DNA of 64,000 bases from Poriferisodalis sp965116715 (GTDB lineage: Bacteria > Actinomycetota > Acidimicrobiia > Acidimicrobiales > Poriferisodalaceae). The stretch spans positions 2,852,001 through 2,916,000 of the forward strand of contig OZ220724.1 in NCBI GenBank assembly GCA_965116715.1. The letters are read 5' to 3'. Shown in pieces: positions 16,528 to 25,719 of the stretch. The translations under genes and the position numbers were made by a program. The notes under the pieces were generated by a model that saw nothing but the letters and a program-made list of their open reading frames with translations, was not told the DNA's origin and did no database searches. Position 1 is the first letter of the stretch, and each line of letters opens with the position of its first letter.

Positions 16528-17148
16528 TCACTGGCCGCCCTCGGGGTCGACAGCCACGACGCCGTGCTCGGTGGCCAGGTGGGTCATCGGCACATCGTGG
16601 GGCTCGATCGGCAGCCGGTCGAACACGAGCTTGCTGGGAGTCACCCCGACCCGGGGGCAGTCGTCGGGCAGCCTGGACAGCAGCTCGTCGTAGTAGCCGA
16701 CGCCGTGGCCGAGCCGGGTGCCGTGCCGGTCGAAGGCCACGCCGGGCACCAGCGCCAGCGAGATGTGCCGGGGCTGCAATTCGAAGGCGTCGGCCGTGGG
16801 CTGGGGGAAGCCGTACCGATGTTGCTCCATTGCGCCGATCGCCGGGTGCAGCGTGAGCGGACCGGCCCCCGGAGTGCGGGTGACCGCGAAGCGCTGCCAG
16901 CCCAGCCCATCAGCCAGGCCGTCCAGCGACAGCTCGTCAGCCATAGCCCGGTAGAAGAGGATCAGCTCCGCGCCCGCAGGCACGGGCCGCCCGGCGACGG
17001 CAGCCGAGTGTTGGTCATGTCCCGCGATGAAAGCCCGAAGCCCCGCGACAACGGCGGCTGTCGTCGCGGCAGCGACCGGTCGGCGATGCTCGCGGATCCA
17101 ACCGCGCCACGCTGCCTTCGAAGCGTCAGGCCCAGGAGCGCCGCTCAC
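16528..17148 (-). CDS. 5-formyltetrahydrofolate cyclo-ligase
   Basis: About 206 residues of the 5-FCL family, which converts 5-formyl-THF to 5,10-methenyl-THF with ATP in one-carbon metabolism. The C-terminal signature LVPGVAFDRHGTRLGHGVGYYD is clear when read as two halves, LVPGVAFDRHGTRLG and HGVGYYDELLSRL, followed by PHDVPMTHL. The N-terminal Lys/Arg ATP-binding segment (KAAWRGWIREHRR) is present. The start is uncertain: GTG at 17148 gives the usual length, and ATG at 17199 would add 17 unconserved residues. It is divergent from the sterol desaturase gene. Confidence 0.87.
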   Translation of the reverse strand: MSGAPGPDASKAAWRGWIREHRRPVAAATTAAVVAGLRAFIAGHDQHSAAVAGRPVPAGAELILFYRAMADELSLDGLADGLGWQRFAVTRTPGAGPLTLHPAIGAMEQHRYGFPQPTADAFELQPRHISLALVPGVAFDRHGTRLGHGVGYYDELLSRLPDDCPRVGVTPSKLVFDRLPIEPHDVPMTHLATEHGVVAVDPEGGQ

Positions 17149-17275
17149 CGGACCGACGCTAGGTGCCTCACGCCGGCCGGAGGCACTCCGGATGCGCATG
17201 AGGCGCCGCGACCCGCGGCCGGCACACCGGCGAGAGGCGCCGAACACCCTTACCCGCGGACATACACTCCGCGAC

Positions 17276-18235
17276 GTGGGGATCGGGGAGGTGACGCTCC
17301 CGCCGTTGTACGAGCGGCCGCCTCGCCCGCTCGCCATGGCGCGTTGGACCCTCACCAAGTTCCTGTGGTGGCAGGGCGGCCTGTGGATCGGCGTCGGCAT
17401 CGTGGCGTGGAACTGGCTCACGCCGTCGCTGGAGAGCTTCGCGACCCCCGCTGCGTGGGCCGTCGCGCTGGTCTATGCGCGCAACGTGGCGCTCCTGATC
17501 GCCGTTGCCGGCGGCCTGCACTGGTGGCTGTACATGCGCCGCAGCCAAGGAACCCAGCACAAGTACGACGAGCGATGGCTGTCGGCCGGTCGCCGCCCGT
17601 TCCTGTTCCGCAACCAGACGCGTGACAACGTCTTCTGGTCGCTGGTCAGCGCCTGCTCCGTCGCCGCGCTGTACGAGACGTTGATGCTGTGGCTGTATGC
17701 CAACGACTACCTCTGGACAGTGCCGGCGGGCGGCAGCCTGTTGGCTCTGGGTTACACCGCGGCGCTGACGCTGCTGATCTTCCCGCTGGGCTCGGTGCAC
17801 TTCTACGCCAGCCACCGGCTGCTCCACACCAAGCACCTGTACCGCTGGGCTCACTCGTTGCACCATCGCAACGTCAACATCGGCCCGTGGTCGGGTGTGT
17901 CGATGCACCCGCTCGAGCACGTGCTCTACCTCTCGGTGCCGCTCATGTTCCTGCTGATCCCGGCGAATCCGTACCTGATCACGCTGGCGACCACGTACTT
18001 CCTGCTGTCGCCGGCAGCGTCGCACTCGGGCTTCGACCGCTTCGTCGTGGCCGACGGCCGCACCGTGGCCGGCGGCGACCGGTTCCACACGCTGCACCAC
18101 CGGTACTTCGACTGCAACTACGGCACCGCCCTGGTGCCGCTCGACAAGTGGTTCGCCACCTACCACGACGGCAGCCACGAAGCCACCGAGATGATTCAGC
18201 GGTGCCGTCTGGCAGCCCGCCAAGAAAACACCTGA
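17276..18235 (+). CDS. Sterol desaturase / fatty acid hydroxylase superfamily protein
   Basis: A 319-residue membrane protein with about five hydrophobic helices and the His clusters of di-iron membrane hydroxylases: HFYASHRLLHTKH, WAHSLHHRN and, near the C-terminus, DRFHTLHHRYFDCNYG. Members oxidise sterols, carotenoids or fatty chains using O2 and an electron donor; the substrate here is not deducible. GTG at 17276 was chosen because the conserved domain begins soon after and GC-rich sequence upstream has no convincing coding character. Confidence 0.87.
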   Translation: MGIGEVTLPPLYERPPRPLAMARWTLTKFLWWQGGLWIGVGIVAWNWLTPSLESFATPAAWAVALVYARNVALLIAVAGGLHWWLYMRRSQGTQHKYDERWLSAGRRPFLFRNQTRDNVFWSLVSACSVAALYETLMLWLYANDYLWTVPAGGSLLALGYTAALTLLIFPLGSVHFYASHRLLHTKHLYRWAHSLHHRNVNIGPWSGVSMHPLEHVLYLSVPLMFLLIPANPYLITLATTYFLLSPAASHSGFDRFVVADGRTVAGGDRFHTLHHRYFDCNYGTALVPLDKWFATYHDGSHEATEMIQRCRLAARQENT

Positions 18236-18287
18236 GACGTAACGAAAATCATGCACCGTGTGGCGCAGCCCGTACCTCAGGTGGTCC

Positions 18288-18341
18288 GTGAGGCGGGTTG
18301 CTGTCACGACATTGACAGGCCAGCGCAGCGACCCGCCTCAC
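18288..18341. terminator. Bidirectional terminator-like hairpin between convergent genes
   Basis: Arms GTGAGGCGGGTTGCTG (18288-18303) and CAGCGACCCGCCTCAC (18326-18341) pair over 16 positions with one G-T mismatch around a 22-base loop. It lies between the convergent desaturase and SDR genes. There is no strong T tract. Confidence 0.55.
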
Positions 18342-18361
18342 TTATCGGATCCGAACTGTCA

Positions 18362-18382
18362 CGGTACCACGTTGAGGTACCG
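18362..18382. terminator. Second small hairpin in the same convergent gap
   Basis: CGGTACC (18362-18368) and GGTACCG (18376-18382) are perfect 7-bp arms around a 7-base loop, 20 bases after the larger hairpin. On the minus side it follows the SDR stop at 18415, so it may end that transcript. Confidence 0.4.
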
Positions 18383-18414
18383 AATCTGTCCTGGGTTTCT
18401 TGCAGCTACGTCAG

Positions 18415-19137
18415 TCAGGCGATGGTCTCGGGCTCGGTCGAGACAAGCAGTTCGGCTACCGATGCGGTGTTCGGCAGCCGCAGGATTGTGGCCAGGGCCT
18501 GGGCCAGATCGTCGGCTTGGATCATGATCGACGGGTCCACGCCGAAGCCCGAGGTCATGTCGGTCTGCACATAGCCCGGGCACACGGCGGTGCACCGGAT
18601 GCCGTCAGGGAAGGTGAGGTGCCGCACCGAGTGGTGCAGCGCCATGGCCGCGTGCTTGCTCATCGCGTAGCCGGGTGCGAAGGTGCCGCGCACTCGCTTG
18701 CCTGACATCGAGATCACGTTCACGATGCGGCCCTCGCCGCTGCGGCGCAGATGGTCGAGCGTGGCGCGGATCATATGGAACGGCCCCTTGGCGTTGACCT
18801 CCCACATCTCGTCGAGCGTCTCGGCGGTCAGATCTTCGAAGGCATCGGGATAGGCGACGCCCGCGTTGTTGACGAGGCAGTCGATCCGGCCGTGCGCCGC
18901 AATCGTCTCAGCGGTCCAACGTTCGGCGGCTTCAGGATCGGTGGCGTCGTAGCGGTGCAGCGTCACCGCCGGCCCTTGATCTCTGCGGTACCCGGCTGCT
19001 GAAGCCTCCAGCGACGCAAGATCGCGCGCGCCCAGCGACAGGGCCCAGCCGTCGGCGTGCAGCGCCGCAGCAATCGCCTCGCCGATGCCGCGGTTCGCAC
19101 CGCTGATCATCGCCACGCAACCAGTGATGTCTCGCAT
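18415..19137 (-). CDS. Short-chain dehydrogenase/reductase (SDR)
   Basis: A 240-residue classical SDR with an N-terminal nucleotide-binding GANRGIG, an NNAGVAYP motif, catalytic Ser in VISMSG and YAMSKHAA (Tyr-x-x-x-Lys), so the active site is complete. It uses NAD(P)H to oxidise or reduce an alcohol or ketone; the substrate is unknown. It converges with the desaturase gene and its start faces the MFS transporter gene divergently. Confidence 0.9.
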   Translation of the reverse strand: MRDITGCVAMISGANRGIGEAIAAALHADGWALSLGARDLASLEASAAGYRRDQGPAVTLHRYDATDPEAAERWTAETIAAHGRIDCLVNNAGVAYPDAFEDLTAETLDEMWEVNAKGPFHMIRATLDHLRRSGEGRIVNVISMSGKRVRGTFAPGYAMSKHAAMALHHSVRHLTFPDGIRCTAVCPGYVQTDMTSGFGVDPSIMIQADDLAQALATILRLPNTASVAELLVSTEPETIA

Positions 19138-19296
19138 GTCGTGTCACCCTTCTGCCGGTTCCGTGCGGTGCTCAGGTCGCCGCACGCAGCAGCCTCGCTT
19201 GGCTGACCGCGCATCCGGGCGTGCCCGCATGGTCCGCAGTAGCGTGCGCAGTCGGCCTCGCCGCAGCGCCGGCTGGCTGATCCGGAGGCTAGGTCG

Positions 19297-20595
19297 ATGG
19301 TGCAGAGTTTGTCTGAGGGCGGCGAGGGAGCTGCATACCTCCCCGGTTCGCCCGAACGCGACGAGCTGGCACGCCGCACCATCCGTGTCCTGCAAATCGG
19401 CGTCATCCCGGGCGGGCTCGCCATGACGGCGTCGTTCTCGGCGTCCACCCTGCTGGCCGACCAGATGACGGGCAGCGAGACCAAGGCCTCGCTGGCGGCG
19501 GTGTGCCTCAGCATCGGCGGCACGCTCGCCGGCATCCCGCTCGCCGCGCTGATGGCCCGCCACGGCCGCCGCGCCGGGCTTGCAACCGGCTACTTCATCG
19601 GCGCCGTCGGCGCCACGCTGGCGTTGCTGTCAGCGTTCACCGGCCGCTACTCGATGCTCGTGGCAGGCATGGTGCTGATCGGCACCGGCCAAGCCGCCAA
19701 CCTGGCCGCGCGGTACGCCGGCGCCGACCTGGCCACCGATGAGAACCGGGCGCGCTCGATCAGCCTGGTGCTGTGGGCGAGCACGGTCGGCTCCGTTCTG
19801 GGACCGACGGTCGCGCTCGGCCTCAAGAGCATCTTCGCCGACACCGAGGGGCTGAGCGGATTCGCACTGCCGTACGCATTGGCGCTGGGCCTGTTCGGCC
19901 TTGGGGCCGTCAACATCTGGCGGCGTCTGCGTCCCGATCCGCTGCAGGTGGTGGCAGCAGATGCCGGCTCGACGAGCGTCAAGCTGCCGAGTCTGGGCGA
20001 AGCCGGCCGCATCCTGGCCCACCCCGTGGCGTCGATTGCGCTCATCGGCATGATGCTGTCGCAGGCCGTGATGGTGGGCGTCATGACGGTGTCGCCGATT
20101 CACATGTCCCAGGGCGGGCAGAACCCGCTGATCATCGGCATCATGCTCTCGCTGCACATCGCCGGCATGTTCGCCTTCTCGCCGTACGTGGGCTGGCTGG
20201 TGGACCGTGTCGGCGGTCAGATCATCATCGTCGCCGGCGCGCTCGTGCTCACCGTCGGCGCGGTCATGGCCGCCAACACCGAAGCTGAACATGCCACCGG
20301 CCTGCTGCTGGGGCTGTTCCTCATCGGCATCGGCTGGAGCTGCTGCGTGGTGGCCGCCAGCTCGCTGCTGACCGCATCGTTTTCCCTGGAGCGCCGTGTG
20401 AGCGTGCAGGCCACCGCCGATGTGCTGATGACGGCGTTCGGCGCAGCAGCCGGCGTGAGTTCGGGCTTGGCGGTGGAGCACCGCTCCTATGCCGATCTGG
20501 CGAACTGGGGTGCGTGGGTGGCCGTCGCGCTCGGCATCGCGGCGGTGGTCATGCTGGTGCGGAATTTCCGGGTGACTCGGCGCTTCACGGCGTGA
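19297..20595 (+). CDS. MFS transporter
   Basis: A 432-residue integral membrane protein with about 12 helices. The loop after helix 2 is ALMARHGRRAG, an MFS motif A variant, and the loop after helix 8 is GWLVDRVGG, its C-terminal counterpart. The N-terminal 30 residues are hydrophilic. Its substrate is unknown. The ATG at 19297 has GGAGG about ten bases upstream. The stop lies 30 bases from the convergent surE stop. Confidence 0.9.
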   Translation: MVQSLSEGGEGAAYLPGSPERDELARRTIRVLQIGVIPGGLAMTASFSASTLLADQMTGSETKASLAAVCLSIGGTLAGIPLAALMARHGRRAGLATGYFIGAVGATLALLSAFTGRYSMLVAGMVLIGTGQAANLAARYAGADLATDENRARSISLVLWASTVGSVLGPTVALGLKSIFADTEGLSGFALPYALALGLFGLGAVNIWRRLRPDPLQVVAADAGSTSVKLPSLGEAGRILAHPVASIALIGMMLSQAVMVGVMTVSPIHMSQGGQNPLIIGIMLSLHIAGMFAFSPYVGWLVDRVGGQIIIVAGALVLTVGAVMAANTEAEHATGLLLGLFLIGIGWSCCVVAASSLLTASFSLERRVSVQATADVLMTAFGAAAGVSSGLAVEHRSYADLANWGAWVAVALGIAAVVMLVRNFRVTRRFTA

Positions 20596-20625
20596 TCAGC
20601 CGCAGCGCCCGCCAGAACAGCCGGT

Positions 20626-21471
20626 TCAGAACAAGCCGTTGAGGCAGGTCGCGAGCTTCGAGTCGGCCGTTGCCGGCAGGGCCGTGAGACGCGACAGGAA
20701 CGACACCGAGACGAAGTCGTCCATGACGGCGCCGGTGTCGACCTCGGCGGGCATGTCGACGGCATCGCCCCACTCCATGGCGACCCGGAACGCGTCAGCG
20801 TTGTCGGGATGCGGCTCCAGGCTCACCGACGTGATCGAACGCGGCGGCAGGGTGCCCACGTCGGTGAACCGCCAGCCCTTCATGTCTGCGACTTCACAGT
20901 TGGGCACGTTGAGATTGACGGCCCACGCGGATTCGTGTTCGTCTGCGAGCAGACCGCTGAGCACCACGCTGGCAACCTCGGCCGCCGCATGCCACTTCTG
21001 GTCTGCGATGGCGTCTTCCCAGCCTTGGCCCTCAACCCCGAATCCTTCGACGGTTTGACTGACCGCCAGGCCCGGGATGTTGCCGTTGCGGCCTGTCAGC
21101 ACAGCGCCGACGGTGCCGGAGTGGTACACGGAGCGGCCGACGTTCGCGCCCGGGTTGATGCCCGACACCACCAGATCCACCGGGCCGAAGGCACCCAGCC
21201 GGGCGAACATCACGCACAGTGCCGGCGCCCCCGAGACCGCCCAAGCATCGGCGACGCCGTCGAAGTGCACCTTGTGCACTTGGGGGTCCATCAGATGCAG
21301 CGGGCCGATCGCGGCGCCCGCACCCGAGTATTCGGAGTCTGGCGCCACCACGACAACATCACCGTGGGCGGTCATCGCGCTCGCCAGCACGTGCAGTCCC
21401 TCGGAGGAGATGCCGTCGTCGTTGGTCACCAGGATTCGCACCGTGTCGAAGGTACTGCCCGTAGGTGACAT
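20626..21471 (-). CDS. surE: 5'/3'-nucleotidase SurE family
   Basis: About 281 residues. SurE removes phosphate from nucleoside 5'/3'-monophosphates and contributes to stationary-phase survival. Diagnostic motifs are the N-terminal ILVTNDDG metal site, APDSEYSGAGAAI and the SGINPGANVGRSVYHSGTVGA block (metal-binding Asn within SGINPG). The C-terminal region is longer than in E. coli SurE. The start is uncertain: ATG 21471, or GTG 21441, which would begin directly at the conserved strand. It is divergent from the metallophosphoesterase gene. Confidence 0.9.
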   Translation of the reverse strand: MSPTGSTFDTVRILVTNDDGISSEGLHVLASAMTAHGDVVVVAPDSEYSGAGAAIGPLHLMDPQVHKVHFDGVADAWAVSGAPALCVMFARLGAFGPVDLVVSGINPGANVGRSVYHSGTVGAVLTGRNGNIPGLAVSQTVEGFGVEGQGWEDAIADQKWHAAAEVASVVLSGLLADEHESAWAVNLNVPNCEVADMKGWRFTDVGTLPPRSITSVSLEPHPDNADAFRVAMEWGDAVDMPAEVDTGAVMDDFVSVSFLSRLTALPATADSKLATCLNGLF

Positions 21472-21574
21472 GTGTACGCATGCCCGCGAACGCGCGACGC
21501 CCAGTCGTTGACACGCAATCGACCTGACTCGCGCACGGCGTGAAGCGGCTGATCTGAGTGTCGGTCGGGCTGTC

Positions 21575-22399
21575 ATGGCAAGCTCTCTCGCTGTGAAGGG
21601 GAAGGTCGAGACCGGGTCGGCTGACCGGGCCCACATGCTGCGCGTCCTGCACACCTCCGACGTGCACATCGGGCACGTGCGCGGGCCGCACGGAACCCAC
21701 CGCGACATCTGCCAGTGCCCCATTCACGCCCTCGCCGACGCGGTCGCGGCGCACCAGGCCGATGTGCTGCTCATCGCGGGCGATTTGTTCGATCATGCCC
21801 GGCTGAAACGGTCCGATGTCGCACACACGATGGAGCTGCTCGGCCGCGTCGATGCGTCGGTGGTCATCATCCCCGGCAACCATGACGTGCACGACGAGCA
21901 GTCGCTGTGGGGCACCCATGCCGATCATGAGCACCGGCTCGAAGTCACCGGTGCCGGGGTGATCTTTCTCGACGACCCCGAGGGAGCGACCCTGCATTTC
22001 GGCGAGCACGACCTCACCCTGTGGGGGCGGGCGATGGACTCCCACCACTCTGAGTACCGGCCCCTTGCGGGCGTGCCGGCGCGCCCTGACGACGGCTGGT
22101 TCATCGCGGCAGGGCACGGGCATTTCCAGCGCACCGCCGACGACGCGCATCGCTCGTCGCCGATCAGCGCCGAAGAGATCGAGGCCACGGCAGCCGACTA
22201 CGTGGCGCTCGGCCACTGGCATGTCACCACCGATGTCTCGGTCGGCGGTGTGACCGCGTGGTATCCGGGTGCTCCCATGGGCATGCCCTCGAACCAAACG
22301 GCCTGCTTGGCCACGTTCTCGCAGCACGCCGAGGGCGCCGAGCGCTCGGTCGTCGTAGCTCATGTGCCGGTGGCCGCACCATCCGACGGCTGCGCCTAG
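21575..22399 (+). CDS. Metallophosphoesterase (SbcD/Mre11-like fold)
   Basis: A 274-residue calcineurin-like phosphoesterase. All metal-ligand motifs are visible in order: DVHIG, GDLFD, GNHD, GHGHF and LGHWH. The opening HTSDVHIGH resembles SbcD/Mre11 DNA-repair nucleases, but it lacks the SbcD C-terminal region and no SbcC partner is next to it, so the substrate may be something else. The ATG at 21575 was used; ATG 21635 (MLRVLHTSDVH) is an equally good start. Confidence 0.87.
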   Translation: MASSLAVKGKVETGSADRAHMLRVLHTSDVHIGHVRGPHGTHRDICQCPIHALADAVAAHQADVLLIAGDLFDHARLKRSDVAHTMELLGRVDASVVIIPGNHDVHDEQSLWGTHADHEHRLEVTGAGVIFLDDPEGATLHFGEHDLTLWGRAMDSHHSEYRPLAGVPARPDDGWFIAAGHGHFQRTADDAHRSSPISAEEIEATAADYVALGHWHVTTDVSVGGVTAWYPGAPMGMPSNQTACLATFSQHAEGAERSVVVAHVPVAAPSDGCA

Positions 22400-22474
22400 C
22401 GACATGCACCTCTGCCCGGGGCTCGACCCCTTGGCGCCGGCTGGCCGGATACTGGTTGCAGCGCGGTTGGCTGC

Positions 22475-24547
22475 TCAGGCTCCTGCGGCGGCGCGGTCGA
22501 TGCGCCGCTGGAGTGACTCGCATTCGCTCATGTGGCGCATGGCCTCGGACTTGGCGGTGCCGTAGTCCTCGGCGACTTGGCGTGCACGCTCGGGGTCGTC
22601 GTAGGTCGCGGGCTCGCCGAGCAGCGCCTGCAGTTCGGCGACGCGGTGCTCGGCGGCCTCCCAGGCTCGCTCGGCCGCGGCCAGCTCCTTGCGCAGGTCC
22701 GCGGTGGCATCGTGGGCCGCCTGACGCCTGCTGGCTGCTGCACGGCGGCGCTCGGCCGCGGCAGCCCGCGACGTCGGTGCCCCCGTTCCTGCCCCCCGTC
22801 CGCCAGCATGCTGGCCGGTCGTGCCTCTGCTGTACGGGTGCTGGCTGCCGGGTGCCTCACGCGGCGCGGCGCCCGATGTGCCTCGGTGGGACTGGGCCCC
22901 GGTGACTCCGCCGGTGCTGCCGCCGGCGGTTCGCCTCGTGCTCAGCCCCGGCGGCCGCAGCAGTTCCTCGTTGACGCCTGGGTGCAGGGTGGCGGTGCCG
23001 TCACGCACCACGATCAGCGAGTCGGCCACGCTGCGGATGAGGTGGCGGTCATGCGTCACGAGCAGCACGGTGCCCGGGTAGACCGACAGCGCATCCTCCA
23101 GCAGATCGCAGCTCGGCAGATCGAGATGGTTCGTGGGCTCGTCGAGCACCAGCAGGTTCACCGGGTTCGCCATCGTGATGCCGAGCGCCAGCCGGGTGCG
23201 CTCGCCGCCGGACAGATCGGCCACCTTGCGGTCCGCCGCGTCGCCCGGAAAGCCGAACCCGCCGAGCATCGTGCGCACATTCCGTCCGGGCTGATCGCCG
23301 ACTGAGGCGGTGAACTCCTCCACGACGGTCCGTCGGGGATCCATCACCTCGGCGAGGTGCTGAGCGAACGTGGCCATGTCCACGTTGCGGCCGCGATGCA
23401 GCTCGCCGCCGAGGACACCCAGCTCGCCCTGCAGCACCCGCAGCAGCGTCGTCTTGCCCGCGCCATTCGGGCCGACGACTCCCACCTTGGTGCCGCGTTC
23501 GATGACCAAGTCCACTCCTTGGAGCACCGGCGCGTCGCCGTCGGCATAGCCCACCGAAGCGCCGATCATCTCCACGACCACCCGCGACGAGCGCCGTGGC
23601 GTGCCGAAGCCGAAGCGGGCCGCCAGCTCCTTGCGGCTCGGCACCTCGACAGGCTCCAGCTTCGCCAGCGCCTTGATCCGGCTCTGCACCTGCCGAGCCT
23701 TGGTGGCCTTGTAACGGAACCGCTCGATGAACCGCTCGGTGTGAGCACGCCGGCGCGCCTGCTGCGCCGCCGCTGCCTCGGCGGCCGCGATCCGCTCCTC
23801 GCGGGCCACAACGAACTCGGCGAAGCCGCCCACGTGCTCGTGTGCGGTCGTGCCGTCCATCTCGATCACACGGTTGGCGACAGCGTCGATGAAGTCACGG
23901 TCATGACTCACGAAGAGCAAGCCGCCCTCCCAGGCGGCGAGCTGATCCTCCAACCAGGCCACGGAGTCCACGTCGAGATGATTCGTCGGCTCGTCGGCCA
24001 GCAGCACGTCGGGCTTCGCCAGCAGCAGTTGGGCGAGCGCCACCCGCATCCGCCAGCCGCCCGAGAGCTGCGCGACCGGGCGCTGCGCATCGTCGGCTGC
24101 GAAGCCCAAGCCCGCCAGCACTCGGTGAGCTTCTGCTTCGAAGCCGTAGCCGCCGATCTGGCGAAAGTGGGCCTCCAGCTCGCCGTAGCGGGCGAGCACG
24201 TCGTCATGATCGGTGGCGTCGACATCGGCCAGCCGCGCCTCCAGCGATCGAAGCTCGGCAGTCATGGCGGTGATGTCGCCCGCTCCGGCCAGCGTCGCCT
24301 CCAGCACCGTGCCGTCGGTGATCTCGTCGAGCTCCTGGGGCAGGTAGCCGAGGGTCAGCCCGCTCTGGCGGTGGACCTCGCCCTCATCCGGCTCGTTGAT
24401 GCCGGCCAGGATCTCCAGCAAGGTCGTCTTGCCGATGCCGTTGCCGCCCACCAGCGCCACGCGCCGGCCAGGCGCGAGCTGCATGCTGACATCGGTGAAC
24501 AGCCGCCGCGGCGGGTACGACTTGGCGAGTGACGAGGCCCACAGCAC
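22475..24547 (-). CDS. ABC-F family ATP-binding protein
   Basis: About 690 residues with two ABC ATPase domains and no membrane helices. First domain: Walker A GGNGIGKT (34-41), LSGGWRMRVALAQ, LLADEPTNHLD. Second: GPNGAGKT (359-366), LSGGERTRLALG, LVLDEPTNHLD. The long charged linker between the domains (helical, Arg/Ala/Glu-rich) is the P-site tRNA interaction region of ABC-F translation factors. The C-terminal 130 residues are low-complexity then coiled coil. ABC-F proteins act on ribosomes, as translation factors or antibiotic-protection factors; neither can be chosen here. GTG at 24547 is the first start that leaves a normal N-terminus. Confidence 0.92.
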   Translation of the reverse strand: MLWASSLAKSYPPRRLFTDVSMQLAPGRRVALVGGNGIGKTTLLEILAGINEPDEGEVHRQSGLTLGYLPQELDEITDGTVLEATLAGAGDITAMTAELRSLEARLADVDATDHDDVLARYGELEAHFRQIGGYGFEAEAHRVLAGLGFAADDAQRPVAQLSGGWRMRVALAQLLLAKPDVLLADEPTNHLDVDSVAWLEDQLAAWEGGLLFVSHDRDFIDAVANRVIEMDGTTAHEHVGGFAEFVVAREERIAAAEAAAAQQARRRAHTERFIERFRYKATKARQVQSRIKALAKLEPVEVPSRKELAARFGFGTPRRSSRVVVEMIGASVGYADGDAPVLQGVDLVIERGTKVGVVGPNGAGKTTLLRVLQGELGVLGGELHRGRNVDMATFAQHLAEVMDPRRTVVEEFTASVGDQPGRNVRTMLGGFGFPGDAADRKVADLSGGERTRLALGITMANPVNLLVLDEPTNHLDLPSCDLLEDALSVYPGTVLLVTHDRHLIRSVADSLIVVRDGTATLHPGVNEELLRPPGLSTRRTAGGSTGGVTGAQSHRGTSGAAPREAPGSQHPYSRGTTGQHAGGRGAGTGAPTSRAAAAERRRAAASRRQAAHDATADLRKELAAAERAWEAAEHRVAELQALLGEPATYDDPERARQVAEDYGTAKSEAMRHMSECESLQRRIDRAAAGA

Positions 24548-24584
24548 AGCCCAGAGTCTGCCCGTGGCCCGGCGGCGGCAGGCG

Positions 24585-25502
24585 CTAGGCGAAGTGGGGG
24601 GCGACGTCGGCCATGAATGCCCGCAAGGCGTCGAGACGCCCCTCGATGCCACCGCGGGCCACCGGGTCGACCACGAAGTGCGTCACCCCGGTTGCTGCCA
24701 CGTTGCCGACCATGTCGATCATCTGCTCGGTGCTTCCCGCAACGGAAACTTCCGGCTTCATGGCCGATGCCGGGTCGAGGTAGTAGCGCAGCGACAGCGT
24801 GATCTCGCTGCGGTCACGGCCCGCTGCGTCGCATGCGGCGCCCACCTGGCTCCAGCCTGCAGCGACCTCGTCGAGAGTCTCGAACGCTGCATGGAAGCCA
24901 TGCCCATACTGCGCCACCCGCCGGTAGGCAGCGGCGGTGTTGCCGCCGACCCACACCGGCACCGGATCCTGTACGGGCTTGGGCTCGAAGCCGACGGCAG
25001 GGAACGAATAGAACTCGCCGTCGAAGCTCGGATCGTCCTGCGTGAACAGCGTGCGGAACACCTCGAGCTGTTCATCGGAGCGCTTGCCACGGCGATCCCA
25101 CGGCATGCCCAGCACTTCGGCCTCTTCGCGCATCCAGCCCACGCCCACGCCGAGGATGAGCCGGCCGTTCGACAGCACGTCGATGGTTGCCAGGCGCTTC
25201 GCCGTCTCGACCGGCGGCCGGTACGGCAAAATCAGCACGCTGAAGCCCAGCCGCAGGTTCTCGGTGACCGTCGCGACGAACAGCAGTGTGCCGATGGGGT
25301 CGAGCCATCCCGTCTTGGGCGGCGCCGGGAACGAGCCGTCGTCGGAGTACGGATACTTCGACACCAGCTCAGCCGGCCAGCAGACATGATCCGAGGCCCA
25401 GCCCGAGGCGAAGCCGAGCTGGTCGACTTCCGAAGCGAACGTCATGAGCCCGTCGCGAGATCCGACGCGGCCCAGGTGCGGCAGAGTGACTCCCCATTCC
25501 AT
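24585..25502 (-). CDS. LLM class F420-dependent oxidoreductase
   Basis: A 305-residue luciferase-like TIM barrel. Family segments are EWGVTLPHLGRVGS, GFASGWASDHV, RLGFSVLILPYRPP, DVLSNGRLILGVGVGWMREE and PVPVWVGGNTAAAYRR. These match the TIGR03619-like F420-dependent group; F420 use is inferred from the family. The ATG at 25502 begins at the conserved first strand. It lies 37 bases upstream of the ABC-F gene on the same strand. Confidence 0.88.
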   Translation of the reverse strand: MEWGVTLPHLGRVGSRDGLMTFASEVDQLGFASGWASDHVCWPAELVSKYPYSDDGSFPAPPKTGWLDPIGTLLFVATVTENLRLGFSVLILPYRPPVETAKRLATIDVLSNGRLILGVGVGWMREEAEVLGMPWDRRGKRSDEQLEVFRTLFTQDDPSFDGEFYSFPAVGFEPKPVQDPVPVWVGGNTAAAYRRVAQYGHGFHAAFETLDEVAAGWSQVGAACDAAGRDRSEITLSLRYYLDPASAMKPEVSVAGSTEQMIDMVGNVAATGVTHFVVDPVARGGIEGRLDALRAFMADVAPHFA

Positions 25503-25719
25503 GGGCCGACACGCTATGCGGGACCGTCGACGCCTGCCGAGCCTGACGGTGCCTCGGCGATTGTCACGCAATCGTCGTACCTCGGCGGGAAACGCCGTGC
25601 TGTGCGCGATTACTCTCGCGCGCACCGCCGCAGCGGTGTCGGGGACAGTCGGGGGCCACGGCTGCTGATTGTCTGCATGCGATGCCGCGGTGGCTGCTGT
25701 TCCACCGAGGAGGGGACTC

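Noticed and set aside
25558..25574. CGATTG/CAATCG dyad upstream of binding protein copy 1 as an operator
   Set aside because: Arms are only 6 bp and the site is 145 bases from the start codon, so it is weak and could be chance.
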